Assembly: GCF_036850765.1 (NCBI RefSeq)
Contig: NC_089494.1
Location: forward strand, 59,661,809 to 59,725,808
Direction of reading: 5' to 3'
Length of the DNA stretch: 64,000 nucleotides
DNA from: Saccopteryx bilineata
Taxonomy: Eukaryota > Chordata > Mammalia > Chiroptera > Emballonuridae
The position numbers and the translations under genes were made by a program. The stretch's first letter is position 1. Each line of letters begins with the position of its first letter. Below are positions 22,577-33,401 of the stretch, piece by piece. The notes beneath the pieces were generated by a model that saw only the letters and a program-made list of their open reading frames with translations, searched no databases and was not told the DNA's origin.

Positions 22577-23785
22577 CACAGACTGTTTTTTTCTTTTTTT
22601 CTATCAGTTCTCTCATAGTAAAAAGGTAAATCAGTATTGGTTTTGTTTAATGTTTTCAATTTTTGAATTATTTAAATATATACATGGTAAAGCCACTATT
22701 TAAACTGTTTATCAGAACCAACATTACAGCCTGCAAGATAGAAGAGATTGTTTGAGAAAGGAAGGAATTTGCTACATCATAATTCTTCAAACACAAGATT
22801 TATCTCTTCACTCTGGCCCTGCTTGGAGCAGCTCCCCAAACCCTAAAAGTGAGTTTGTTTTCAGAACACCTGAAACAGACACCACGTTTTTATGTTGGCC
22901 TTTTATAGTCAAACTAACATTAGGGAGCTATATTTTCCCTGTATTTATTTTTAAATCATTTGGTTTTCCAATAAAACAACATTTTTTATTTTCTTCCCTC
23001 TTTCCAGATGAACAGGCTTATTGTAAATCCATGGAGGGTTCTACACGGGCTCTGCTCGGTGGCTGGAGCACTCTGGAGTGGCGCACTTGGAAAAGAATGC
23101 GTTACTTGCATTTATGAACATACTTAGTTGACTGAATGTCTAGCCACTAAAATAACAGCTCATCGAAACACAGTATCCCAGATATACTTTCTAAAGTGGC
23201 AGTCACATTTCCTAAAAAGTCCCAGGAAGGGATGGGAATTGTGAGGAGGTAGAGACCAGAGGAGCAAACCATGTTTGGAAGCAGGAAGTAGGTCAAGGGA
23301 TATGGGAGATATGGGAAGAGGAAGTGGGGACACACCTGGATCTTCTCTTCTGTAGCTCTCCAGTTTGAACCTCATCCCCTTGGTAGGAAGTAAGATGACC
23401 TGTATTATCTGATGCTCTGTGGCCACCTCAAATATATGCTGGTAGTTTCAACCAGAGGAGAATCATCGAAAATCCACTGGTAACACTGACTCGGGCTGCA
23501 CAGCACAGCTATGGCCCAAACCTTCCCGTGGCAACCAATGCCACTAACAGGATGGGGATCAGGGCAAGGGGGGGTGGCATGCTACTCGAGCTGGCCCCCA
23601 TCGGAGCACAGGTTCATCCAGCCATGGGCTGCTCATTCAGTTCCTCTCTGGAATAACAGAGAAGAAGCAAGAGGCTATGCTCCTTTAGTTAGGCACTCTT
23701 AGTACTCTAATGGGACCATAGATTTATGTTTTATATACATATATATGTGCAAATATATATATATGCATGCTTAAGATTAATATAA
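22577..23785. other. Non-coding stretch, nothing recognised
   Basis: The frame at 22752-23117 is 121 codons, but no domain is recognised and it has a stretch of generic hydrophobic residues encoded by AT-rich DNA; I do not support it as a gene. Confidence 0.45.
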
Positions 23786-23918
23786 AAAAGAATATAAAAC
23801 AGTCTAAATGTTGATTGTGGTGATGGTTGCACAACTGTGACTATAGTAACAACTATTATACACTTTAAATAGTAAATGTTTTGATATATGAATTACACCT
23901 CAATAAAGATGTTTTAAA
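23786..23918 (+). mobile_element. Old L1 3'UTR end (L1M-type)
   Basis: TGGTGATGGTTGCACAACTGTGA, ACTATTATACACTTTAAATAG and GATATATGAATTACACCTCAATAAAG are the classical 3' end of mid-age mammalian L1 elements, with the polyadenylation signal AATAAA near 23902. Confidence 0.8.
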
Positions 23919-24200
23919 ATATGAATGTATCTTATCCCTTTATTTTCTTTTAAAAAATTGTATACCAGGATACACTCCAGGATTACTAAAATTTGCTAAT
24001 GAAGTGTAGTTTTGTTCCAGTTTTAGAGCTGCCAGGCCACATTGTCAAGGTTAGGGGTCAGCAAGAGAAATTACACTAAAAATCACACTGAGCTGTGCTC
24101 TCCATATGCTCTGCTCTGTCTCCCCCTCACTCCAGCTTCTTGTCACCTTCTCTGGGTGCTTACTGTGTGGTCTCAGGAATCATCACTTGAAAGGTGATGT

Positions 24201-25568
24201 CATATGTATGGTCAAATAATTTTCAACAAAGGGGCCAACAACACACAATGGAGAAAAGAAAGCCTCTTCAACAAATGGTGCTGGGAAAACTGGAAAGCCA
24301 TATGCAAAAGAATAAAACTCGACTACAGCTTGTCCCCTTGTACGAAAATTAATTCAAAATGGATCAAAGACCTAAATATAAGACCTGAAACAATTAAGTA
24401 CATAGAAGAAGACATAGGTACTAAACTCATGGACCTGAGTTTTAAAGAGCATTTTATGAATTTGACTCCAAAGGCAAGAGAAGTGAAGGCAAAGATAAAT
24501 GAATGGGACTACATCAGAATAAAAAGTTTTTGCTCAGCAAGAGAAACTGACAACAAAATAAACAGCCAACTAATGGGAAATGATATTTTCAAACAACAGC
24601 TCAGATAAAGGCCTAATAATATCCAAAATATACAAAGAACTCGTAAAACTCAACAACAAACAAACAAACAATCCAATAAAAAAATGGAAAGAGGACATGA
24701 ACAGACACTTCTCCCAGGAAGAAATACAAATGGCCAACAGATATATAAAAAGATGCTCATCTTCATTAGTTATTAGAGAAATGCAAATCAAAACTACAAT
24801 GAGATACCACCTCACACCTGTTAGATTAGCTATTATCAACAAGACAGGTAATAGCAAATGTTGGAGAGGCTGAGGAGAAAAAGGAACCCTCATTCACTGT
24901 TGGTGGGAATGTAAAGTAGTACAGCCATTATGGAGGAAAGTATGGTGGTTCCTCAAAAAACTGCAAATAGAACTACCTTATGACCCAGCAATCCCTCTAC
25001 TGGGTATATACCCCAAAAACTCAGAAACATTGATACGTAAAGACACATGTAGCCCCATGTTCATTGCAGCATTGTTCACAGTGGCCAAGACATGGAAACA
25101 ACCAAAAAGCCCTTCAATAGAAGACTGGATAAAGAAGATGTGGCACATATACACTATGGAATACTGCTCAGCCATAAGAAATGATGACATCAGATCATTT
25201 ACAACAAAATGGTGGGATCTTGATAACATTATATGGAGTGAAATAAGTAAATCAGAAAAAACCAAGAACTATATGATTCCATACATTGGTGGGACATAAA
25301 AACGAGACTAAGAGACATGGACAAGAGTGTGGTGGTTACCAGGGGTGGGGGGGAGGGGGGGCACAGGAGGGGAGGAGGGAGAGGGGAAGGGGGAGGGGCA
25401 CAAAGAAAACTAGATAGAGGGTGACAGAGGACAATCTGACTTTGGGTGATGGGTATGCAACATAATTGAATGACAAGATAACCTGGACATGTTTTCTTTG
25501 AATATATGTACCCTGATCTATTGATGTCACCCCATTAACATTAATAAAAATTTATTTATAAAAAAAGA
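24201..25568 (+). mobile_element. 5'-truncated L1 with ORF2 C-terminus and 3'UTR
   Basis: The 5' part encodes the C-terminal portion of L1 ORF2 protein: [73 protein letters not shown] and WIKKMWHIYTMEYCSAIRND can all be read, but in more than one frame and with stops. Then come the G-rich 3'UTR and TTTGGGTGATGGGTATGCAAC. GAAAGGTGATGT at 24189-24200 recurs exactly at 25569-25580. The copy lacks the endonuclease and reverse transcriptase cores and is dead. Confidence 0.96.
25342..25402 (+). repeat. G-rich tract of the L1 3'UTR
   Basis: Multiple guanine runs separated by one to three other bases, homologous to the tract at 4030-4115. Quadruplex formation is possible but only inferred. Confidence 0.7.
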
Positions 25569-26003
25569 GAAAGGTGATGTTTTCAGTGATACATTCTACT
25601 TTGAACATTCTATGATGTGGATGAGATCTCTGGAAATTGCGAATATGAAAAGTGGTGGTGATTTTTTAATGTATCTTGAAAGCTAATTTATATTCGATAA
25701 TTCAGCCTAACAATATCTTCTGTGCTATAATTGCAGTTATTTCATAAGTGATAAAATCTTACAAGGGTTGTATTAGTCAGATTCATAGCTATTAGCTATT
25801 CATCTCCTTTTTATTGGTGGGTTGGCAAATCCACGAATAGTGTAGGGCAGTGTTTCTCCAACTATTGTGAAAGATCAAATTTTATAAAATTTTCGAGAGA
25901 ATGGTGACCTTTGTAAAACTGATAAAAATAAATTACCAGGAAAAAGAAAACCATAAAAAAGGCATATAAAATACAAGCCCTTGTTTTCTTTTTTCTTAAT
26001 TTT

Positions 26004-26392
26004 TTTTTTTGTACTTTTCTGAAGCTGGAAACGGGGAGACAGTCAGACAGACTCCTGCATGCGCCCAACTGGGATCCACCCGGCACGCCCACCAGGGGCG
26101 ACACTCTGCCCACCAGGGGGCGATGCTCTGCCCCTCCGGGGTGTCGCTCTGTTGCGACCAGAGCCACTCTAGCGCCTGGGGCAGAGGCCAAGGAGCCATC
26201 CCCAGCGCCCGGGCCATCTTTGCTCCAATGGAGCCTTGGCTGCGGGAGGGGAAGAGAGAGACAGAGAGGAAGGAGGGGGTGGGGGGTGGAGAGGCAAATG
26301 GGCGCCTCTCCTGTGTGCCCTGGCCGGGAATTGAACCCGGGTCCCCCGCATGCCAGGCCGACGCTCTACCGCTGAGCCAACCGGCCAGGGCC
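26004..26392 (-). mobile_element. Type A bat SINE, full length, two-unit subfamily
   Basis: Minus strand GCCCTGGCCGGTTGGCTCAGCGGTAGAGCGTCGG, box B GGTTCAATTCC (one change), two CTCTGCC units, A tail. CTTTTTTCTTAATTTT is exact at 25988-26003 and 26393-26408. It sits inside the putative hAT relic. Confidence 0.96.
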
Positions 26393-26413
26393 CTTTTTTC
26401 TTAATTTTAAAGT

Positions 26414-26592
26414 TGCCCCTCTCCCTACTCTCCCTTCTGCACCTGCTCACACACCTCCAGTCTCCATCCCACCCCCTTCCCCCTGGCCCTTCCCAGACAC
26501 ACACTGCTCCCACTAGTCCTGCCAGGTCACCCCCACTCAGAACCCTCCAAAGCCCTCGCCTTCTGACCATCCTGAAGGCCTGTCCCTTGCTC
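26414..26592 (+). repeat. C-rich island in AT-rich surroundings
   Basis: About 180 bp dominated by C and T (CCCCTCTCCC, CCCACCCCCTTCCCCCTGG, and similar), abruptly bordered by AT-rich DNA on both sides. No known repeat or exon is recognised. The long frame through it is low-complexity. Confidence 0.6.
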
Positions 26593-27469
26593 TTGATTGA
26601 ATAGACATTAGATTTTTTTATATCAGGTTGAATAACATTATATTAAGCTTAACAGACATTAAATTACTTTCTAACAAATATTATCAAACACAACATAGGA
26701 AAAAAAAGTTGAATTTTTAAAAATATACACATTCATTGAAAACATCTATGGAAGTAAATAATAGAGAAAATTTCTCTTACACTCAATTTTTATAATTCTT
26801 CAATCATAACATGAAATTTTAAGTGGAATAAATTCCCTTATTAAGCACCTATGATCACACTTTTAATGAACAATTTATATATCAATGTTGAATTTTAATG
26901 TGATGGATGAGTTTGTTTCTTATTTATTTAATTTAGGTAGATGGATGACATACTACTCACAGCAGAAAATGTGTATTAAAGCTGTTTCTATATTTTAATG
27001 TGTGAAATAGAGAAACCAGTCTTGCAGAGATGTTTTCATGGGAATGAGGACAAAACAGGATATTTATTTTTTACATTTTCCAAAATGAAGCAAGTGATAC
27101 AAAATTTTTCAACTCATCATCAGAAACCAGTTCTAACTATTTATTCTGTAAATTTATACTTAAATTTAAATTAACTTTTTATGAAAGACAGGGATTCTGT
27201 TTTATATACTTTGGGGTTGCAGCTGACAACTTTAAAATAACGACAATTTAACATGGTTCCTGCTGCTCACTATATAAAACTAATCTCATGAGTTTAGTTG
27301 ATCTGATCTGTATGTTGTTCAATGAAATGAGTCCATTGACCAGCACTTGGATGTCAAGGCAATGTCAAATTGCTATAAAAATTTGTACCCACTTATGCAA
27401 TTTCTGTGCATATCTTATTGTCAACCAGTAATAGTTGACAGACCAGCACTGGCCCACTTTGACTAACAC

Positions 27470-27765
27470 TACGGTGTAGATAGCATTTGTTTAATTTATC
27501 AAAGCAATGAAGTCATCTTTTGAGATGAATTTAAGCATGAGTGGTTGGACTCTACAAACTGATATTTTATGATTCCATGGGTTGATGTTAAACTAAAGGG
27601 AAGGTTCAGAAGAATTGTTGGGTTTTTGTTTGAAACTTTTCTATTCAATACTTTTAGCAATTATGTAAATGAAGGTATGAAATTATACACACCATATTTT
27701 AAAATATAGTTTATATTTTAAGTACTTGTTTTGTATGATGCATGCATTGAGCTGAATTTTTTACA
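27470..27765. other. Non-coding stretch, nothing recognised
   Basis: AT-rich; no exon or repeat identified. Confidence 0.4.
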
Positions 27766-27950
27766 ACCATTATTTCACTTAATCTTTAGACAATAATTCT
27801 GTGATGTAAGCACCATAATTATCATCAATTTATAAATGAAAAAAAGTTCAATAACTTTTCCAAGGTCATACCACTACTTTGTGGTGGAGCTGGGATTTGA
27901 GTCCAGGCCAGCTGACTTCACATTCAAAGCTCTGAACCACCTAACTGGCC
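27766..27950 (-). mobile_element. MIR SINE relic
   Basis: ATTATTTCACTTAATCTTTAGACAATAATTCTGTGATGTAAGCACC, ATCATCAATTTATAAATGAAAAA, CCAAGGTCATACCACTACTTTGTGGTGGAGCTGGGATTTGAGTCCAGG is MIR in antisense. Confidence 0.85.
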
Positions 27951-28603
27951 AGTCGAAACTGGCTAGGATTGGCACAATTGTAAGTGAAGGAAGCAGAATA
28001 TTTAAAATATTCTCTAGTTGAAATTGCTGGGTAAAAATCAATACTATGAAATCTAAAAGGAATAAATATCAATTTCTCTATTAGATTAATGTAAGTCAAT
28101 TACAAAAAGCAGGCTAAGGAAGGCCTGGCATTTCAGAGTCCCTTGGGGGTCACCTCATATCCTGCTGGCTTTATCTGTGACCAGCCACTGCAGCAGCATA
28201 TGTGCCTAGAGGCTCTGTGGGCCACTTCTGCTAAAAGCACCTCATTTAAAGAGCTCACCTTTCTGTTCTGAGATTCTTAGGAATGGCACTCAGAGAAGAT
28301 TGCTCAGGTTACACACAATAGCAGCTGGAAACCCCTAATCAACTGGGAATGAGAGCTGATGGATAAATACATTTCATTGTTCATGCTTTTCATTGTAAGC
28401 AATTCTGATAAGTATTCTATAGCCTCAGATGGTTCTGTTATGATTCACCCCCAGTTACCTGCTGCAGGAATGAACTCCATAGGCATATTTTCTGGTTTTC
28501 CTCCCCTTCCATTTCATGCTGATTCTCAGCCCTGATCCCTGGAATGACCTCCAAAGACACCCACTGCATGCAAATTCTTGGCTCAGACTCTACTTTCGAG
28601 GAG
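27951..28603. other. Non-coding stretch, nothing recognised
   Basis: No exon or clear repeat identified. Confidence 0.4.
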
Positions 28604-28953
28604 TGTCTTAGTTTTGGGTTGCTATAACAAAAATACCATAAAGAGGGGTTTAAACAACAAACATTCATTTCTCATAGTCCTGGAGGCTGGGAAGTCCAAG
28701 ATCAAGGCACTGGCAGATTGAGTGTCTGATGAGAGCTGGCTTCCTAGTTCATAGAAGGCTGTCTTCTCACTGTAACCTCACGTAATGGAAGGGGTAAGGG
28801 GGCTCTCTTTCATAAGGGCACAAAGCCCATTCTTGAGGGCCCCACCCTCCTGACCTGATCATCTCCCCAAAGCTCCACCTCTAATACCATCACACTGAGT
28901 ATTAGATTCCAATATAGAAGTTTTGAGGGGACACGAATGTTCAGTCTACTGCA
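28604..28953 (-). mobile_element. MLT1-like LTR (ERVL-MaLR), solitary
   Basis: TGTCTTAGTTTTGGGTTGCTATAACAAAAATACC, GTTTAAACAACAAACATTCATTTCTCATAGTCCTGGAGGCTGGGAAGTCCAAGATCAAGG and GGGCCCCACCCTCC ... TTCAGTCTACTGCA follow a MaLR LTR in reverse. No internal retroviral sequence is present and no clear 5-bp target duplication was seen. Confidence 0.8.
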
Positions 28954-30047
28954 CCAGGTAAAGACACCAGGCGGGCAGTAAGTCATGTAAAAAATAGAGC
29001 TTAATAGATGACAAATTCAGCTAAAGACAGGATTGTGATATGATAAAAAGAAAGGAGAAAGGGAAGGAGAGGAGAGGAGACACAGAGAAAAAAGGAAAAG
29101 AGGGAGGAAGGAAACGAAGGAGGATCAAATTGGCACAAAGACATTGCCACAGCTCAGTTAGCAGTATCACCTTACAATTCTCAGCATCCACGGAGACCTA
29201 GTTCTTCTCAGGTTAGGGCTCTTTGAATCATTTTGTGGGTACCAGAAAAGTTTGTTTGGCACCCTCCCCCCACCCCTCACACACATACACACAACTGGGT
29301 GAACGCAATGATTTGGCCCCCTTGCTCAGCCTTCTGCAGCCTTCACAAGGACAGAATCCCCGCCCATCAGAGGATGCTTGGCTGGGAACTACTGGGTTGA
29401 CTCCAGGGCTTTGCTGTTTGCTTTGTTCATCTTGTTTTTGTTGTTTATTTTTACTGATTGTGTTTTTTTACCAATGTGTCTATGCTGCAGCATCCTTGAA
29501 GAAAAAGGCCTGATAGAACAGGTAATGGGGATAATGCTAATAACACATTGAAGATATATAGCCCTTCTCTTTCTAAATGCTTGATGTATTTTTGCATCTG
29601 TGATCTTTTTATCTTCATGACATCCCTATGGAGTGGACCAAAGCCAACAACAGCACATGGGCTAGGATCTAGCCTGTCAGGTTTCCTGTGTTCCTAGTAG
29701 AAAGTAAAAGACACCTTCAACTGAATCATAGGCTTTCAAAACCTTGCATCTGCTAGACTAAGAAATCATTTGTCTAATTGTTTTCTTTGCTTTTGCGTTC
29801 TTTCCAAGGTTGATTACCAAACTACATTAGTTCTATTTATGAGATCTCTGAGATGGTATTCTTTGTAAACACATGCTACTTTATTAGTTAAGTCTAAATA
29901 TTTATAAAATATTTCAATCTAGTAGTTTGGCTTCTCTGATAATGGTTGTCTTTATTTCTTTGTAAAAGAAGACACAGAGAGAGACAACCAGCTTAGGTGC
30001 CTATAGCTTGCAGAAAATAGAAGGGCTTTTTATTCCTCTTAGGTTGT
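28954..30047. other. Non-coding stretch with purine-rich patch 29040-29125
   Basis: An A/G-rich patch (GGAGAAAGGGAAGGAGAGGAG and continuing) is present. The frame at 29223-29513 has a hydrophobic C-terminal half but no recognisable family and no supporting splice signals. Confidence 0.4.
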
Positions 30048-30057
30048 CTTCTGTGTT

Positions 30058-30296
30058 TTCTTTTCTTTTTTAAAATTTTTTAATTGATTTGATAGAGAAG
30101 AGAAAGCAAGAGAGAGTGAGAGAGAGAAAAAAGAAAGGGGAAAGGAGAGAGAGAAGCATCAACTTGTTGTTTCATTTAGTTGTCTACTCATTGATTGCTT
30201 TTCATATGCCCCTGTGTGCTCTGACCAGGGCTTGAACCCGCAACCTCTGGCATGCTGGCTGAATGCTTTATCTACTGAGCCACTGGACCAAGACCT
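30058..30296 (-). mobile_element. Type D (older) bat tRNA-derived SINE
   Basis: Minus strand: a tRNA-like head with GGCTCAGTAGATAAAGC-type box A, GGTTCAAGCCC box B region, CTCATATGAAAAGCAATCAATGAG and a GA-rich distal part with a T/A-rich tail. CTGTGTT at both ends may be the remnant of the target duplication. More diverged than types A-C. Confidence 0.7.
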
Positions 30297-30654
30297 GCTG
30301 TGTTATATTTGTAATTAACACCTATATGGGCAGGAGAGGTTGGAGCGCAGTGAAACAGGTAAATTACCGTGGTATAAGAGATGGTAAGTATATCAAAGAT
30401 GAGGAAAAGTTCAAATTGGTAAGCCTAAATAAAATTCACCAATAATTTTCATCACTGATGGCTTCATAGTTTCAAAAAATAAAACTGTTTTAAAGGTACT
30501 CCTAAATGACCTCTTCCTTCCTGCCTCAGTCTCTCCAGGGTGCCTTGACTATGCCTACAGACTATACTACCCAACCAAGAATCTGAGCCATTTGTCTGAA
30601 TCTTGAAACTTCCCCCATAGATACTTAGAGAAGACCCATGGGTATATTCACATT

Positions 30655-30691
<37 letters not shown>

Positions 30692-32513
30692 GCCCATAGC
30701 TTAACTGCTGTATTTCTTAGCTAAGGTCTTTGGATAAACTCCAAAGCAATAAATCATTGTGTGTGCCAGGAGAGAATTTTTTTTTGAGAGAGAATTTTTT
30801 TGATAGTTAGACTTATCACTATGACCCTAATATATACAGATAACAACAATAACGGACACCTTACATTTGTATACCATTGTACAAGTTACAAAGCACTTTA
30901 CCACTTAAAATAAGCATGTCAGTAGAGGTACCTTGGGCTGACCTGTTTGTAGTGTGGTCCAGGAGAGCTCTTTCTCAAGAATGTGAATGGAGAGAAATGA
31001 ATCAAATGCAGGCTAGCAGTGAAAGAAAAAAGAAATATTACATAGCCCATTATTTGAATGGGAATCGAGGGCATGAGGAGTCATAGGAAGCTGAAGTTAA
31101 AGTGAAGAGGTAGTAAACATTATGAATAAGTACGAGGAAGTACAGAAAATATATGCCGAGTGCAGTGGCCACAAACTCAAATGACTTCATCTGAATGAAG
31201 TGAATGTGTAAATTTGCAACCACATGGCAATAATACATACTTTGCCAAAAAACATTTAGATTCAAAATTTGGTCTAAACATTGAGGTAGCCAAAAAAAGC
31301 ACATATCCAGACTATTTGGCCCCCATTTTCTAAACCCTAGAGGACAGGAAAGAAAGAAGCCAGTCAGTGTGGAGAGAGCAGCAGAGGTGCTGGGGGGACA
31401 GCAAGGCCACTGAGAACAGACACCAAGAGGTCAAGACCATGTCACTTGCATGTCACAGACACACACAGAGAAAAGGCCAGAAGAAATGGCCCTAGAGTGC
31501 CCTCCGTCCCCTGGGACTCAGCTTCCCCCTCCCAGTTCCAATATTGCAATGACCTTGCAATAATGCCTTTTCTGTTTAAGAGTGAGTCCTTCCTTATACT
31601 CAGAACAGCCTAACAGAGGCCACCCACATGCTTTCTCTGGTTTTCACAGAACCCCTACATAGTAGAGGCTGGAAATTGGGGCTGTTGGGGTCTCATCCAG
31701 TGCTGCTTTCAATAAAGCCCACAGGTCTGCCCACAGCATAGGATGGTGGAGAAACAAGGGTGAATGTGTCTTGCTTATGCAGCATCAGGTTTCAAACTTG
31801 CTTGATCCCCAGTGGCCACGGATCATGCTCTCGGCCCTCTAGAGAAAAGGTGCTCGTAAAGGCCGGAATTAGTGGTGGTCTTACCGGTGCCAGGAGCGTT
31901 ATCCTCTCCAACTCACCTAATTCTGTCTTCAAAACACCCCACAGAGGGTCTGAACTTCTAACTATGTCATCATGTGGAGAATATAAAGTAAATATATAAA
32001 AGAACACAGCCATACATTAACCTAAATAGTGCTAATAAACTGTCAGGCTTAGCAGGAAATGGGAAATAGCTAATGGAATAATGAGGAGTTGGTTTATTCC
32101 CAGAGTAGGTAACCATCATTCTTCACGCTCCCCATTCCCTTGCCATGAGCAGCAGTAACAGGTGAGCCCGGGAAGCTCCTGCTTTACAGTTTCTAAAGGA
32201 AGCGCGTTGTCACTCTAGGTCTGGGAGAAGTAGGAAGGGGAATAATCCATGCAAGGGATATATGTGGTGTGAATCCACAATGAGGCAGGATCAGGTCATG
32301 GTTGGGACCGTGGTGTCTGGAGGCTGTCAGGATAAGACCAATGGATGGATTTTTAGAGCAGGGACGGGTATCTGACCCAAAGGAAATTTGCCTATTGACT
32401 AACCACCAACCTATAGTGTGTGTAGCTGTGAAAGACCTTAGCCTGGCTAAGTTCCAGTCTTCTCTTTTATCAAATGAGAGAAAAAAAATAATACCTTACT
32501 CAAAGGGCTACTG
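30297..32513. other. Non-coding stretch with a 31-base poly(A) run
   Basis: Apart from the A run at 30658-30688 and a small tandem copy of GAGAGAATTTTTTT around 30770-30801, no exon or repeat is recognised. Confidence 0.45.
30658..30688 (+). repeat. Poly(A) run, 31 bases
   Basis: An uninterrupted adenine run with no recognisable SINE, L1 or processed pseudogene upstream. Confidence 0.97.
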
Positions 32514-32911
32514 CTGCCTGACCAGGTGGTGATGCAGAGGATAGAGCATCACCCTGGGATATTGAGGACCCAGGTTCAAAACCCCAAGGTCACTGGCTTG
32601 AGCATGGGCTCATCTGGCTTGGGCACACACCAGCTTGAGTGAAGGTTCACCAGCTTGAGGACATGAGCGTGGGATCATAGACAGGACTCCATGGTCTCTG
32701 ACTTGAGCCCAAAGATCACTGGCTTAAAGCCCAAGGTTGCTGGCTTAAGCAAGGGGTCACTGGCTTGGCTGGAGCCCCTCAATCAAGGCACATATGGAAA
32801 AGCAATCAATGAACAACTAAGATGCCACAGCTATGAGATGATGCTTCTCATCTCTCTCCCTTCCTATCTGCCCTTGTCTGTCTCTCTCTCTTGCTATTGA
32901 AAAAAAAAAGC
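32514..32911 (+). mobile_element. Type C bat SINE, long variant
   Basis: Starts GCCTGACCAGGTGGTGATGCAGAGGATAGAGC, box B region GGTTCAAAACCCC, then an enlarged middle with repeated GCTTGAG/GGCTTGAGC words, CAAGGCACATATGGAAAAGCAATCAATGAACAA, CT-rich block and poly(A). It is about 80 bp longer than the copy at 18969 because of the extra middle units. Target duplication not clear. Confidence 0.9.
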
Positions 32912-33168
32912 CATTGCAAATACCAGCTGGGATTCTGCATGAAGCCCTAAGCACATGCCTAGGACGTGGAACACATGCCACAGTTGTTAGTTATTGCCAA
33001 CATTTAGCTAGAGGAACAGCCATATCACCCAGAGGCCAAGATTTCATGTCTTTTAGGCCAAACTAAGAGGGCAGAATCCTCCAAGCTTCTATTCACTATC
33101 ATCAGGAAAGGGAAGTCAGTTAGAGAGGCAGATCATAATACCAACTACAATTCCCTTCTTCATTCACT
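32912..33168. other. Non-coding stretch, nothing recognised
   Basis: No exon or repeat identified. Confidence 0.4.
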
Positions 33169-33185
33169 AAAAAAGTAAGTAACTC

Positions 33186-33384
33186 GGCCTGGCCTGTGGT
33201 GGCGCAGTGGATAAAGCGTCGAACTGGAAATGCTGAGGTCGCCGGTTCGAAACCTTGGGCTCGCCTGGTCAAGGCACATATGGGAGTTGATGCTTCCAGC
33301 TCCTCCCCACCTTCTCTCTGTCTCTCTCTCTCTCCCTCTCTGTCTCTCTCTCTCCTCTCTAAAATGAATAAATAAAATTAAAAA
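33186..33384 (+). mobile_element. Type B bat SINE, young
   Basis: GGCCTGGCCTGTGGTGGCGCAGTGGATAAAGCGTCG, box B GGTTCGAAACC, GGTCAAGGCACATATGGGAGTTGATGCTTCCAGC, CT repeats and a (AATA)n/A tail. The 17-bp word AAAAAAGTAAGTAACTC is exact at 33169-33185 and 33385-33401. Confidence 0.96.
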
Positions 33385-33401
33385 AAAAAAGTAAGTAACT
33401 C

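Larger units (their letters stand above)
25851..27469 (+). mobile_element. Probable hAT DNA transposon relic carrying a SINE
   Basis: The left end reads CAGTGTTTCTCCAACTATTG; the right end, reverse complemented, reads TAGTGTTAGTCAAAGTGGGCC, similar to Charlie-type hAT termini. Flanks GTGTAGGG and GTGTAGAT agree at six of eight bases. The interior is AT-rich without transposase. The element would be about 1.2 kb after removal of the SINE at 26004-26392. The call is inference from ends only. Confidence 0.45.

Noticed and set aside
22174..22659. 161-codon minus-strand frame
   Set aside because: It lies over the SINE at 22177-22565 and its microsatellite tail.
22752..23117. 121-codon plus-strand frame outside repeats
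   Set aside because: No domain, start context or splice evidence; composition is that of random AT-rich DNA.
24204..24608. L1 ORF2 frame as a functional gene
   Set aside because: The insertion lacks the endonuclease and reverse transcriptase regions and the frame is broken; it is a dead fragment.
32514..32760. CRISPR-like repeat array from recurring GCTTGAGC words
   Set aside because: The words are irregularly spaced SINE subunits in a mammalian genome, with no spacer structure.
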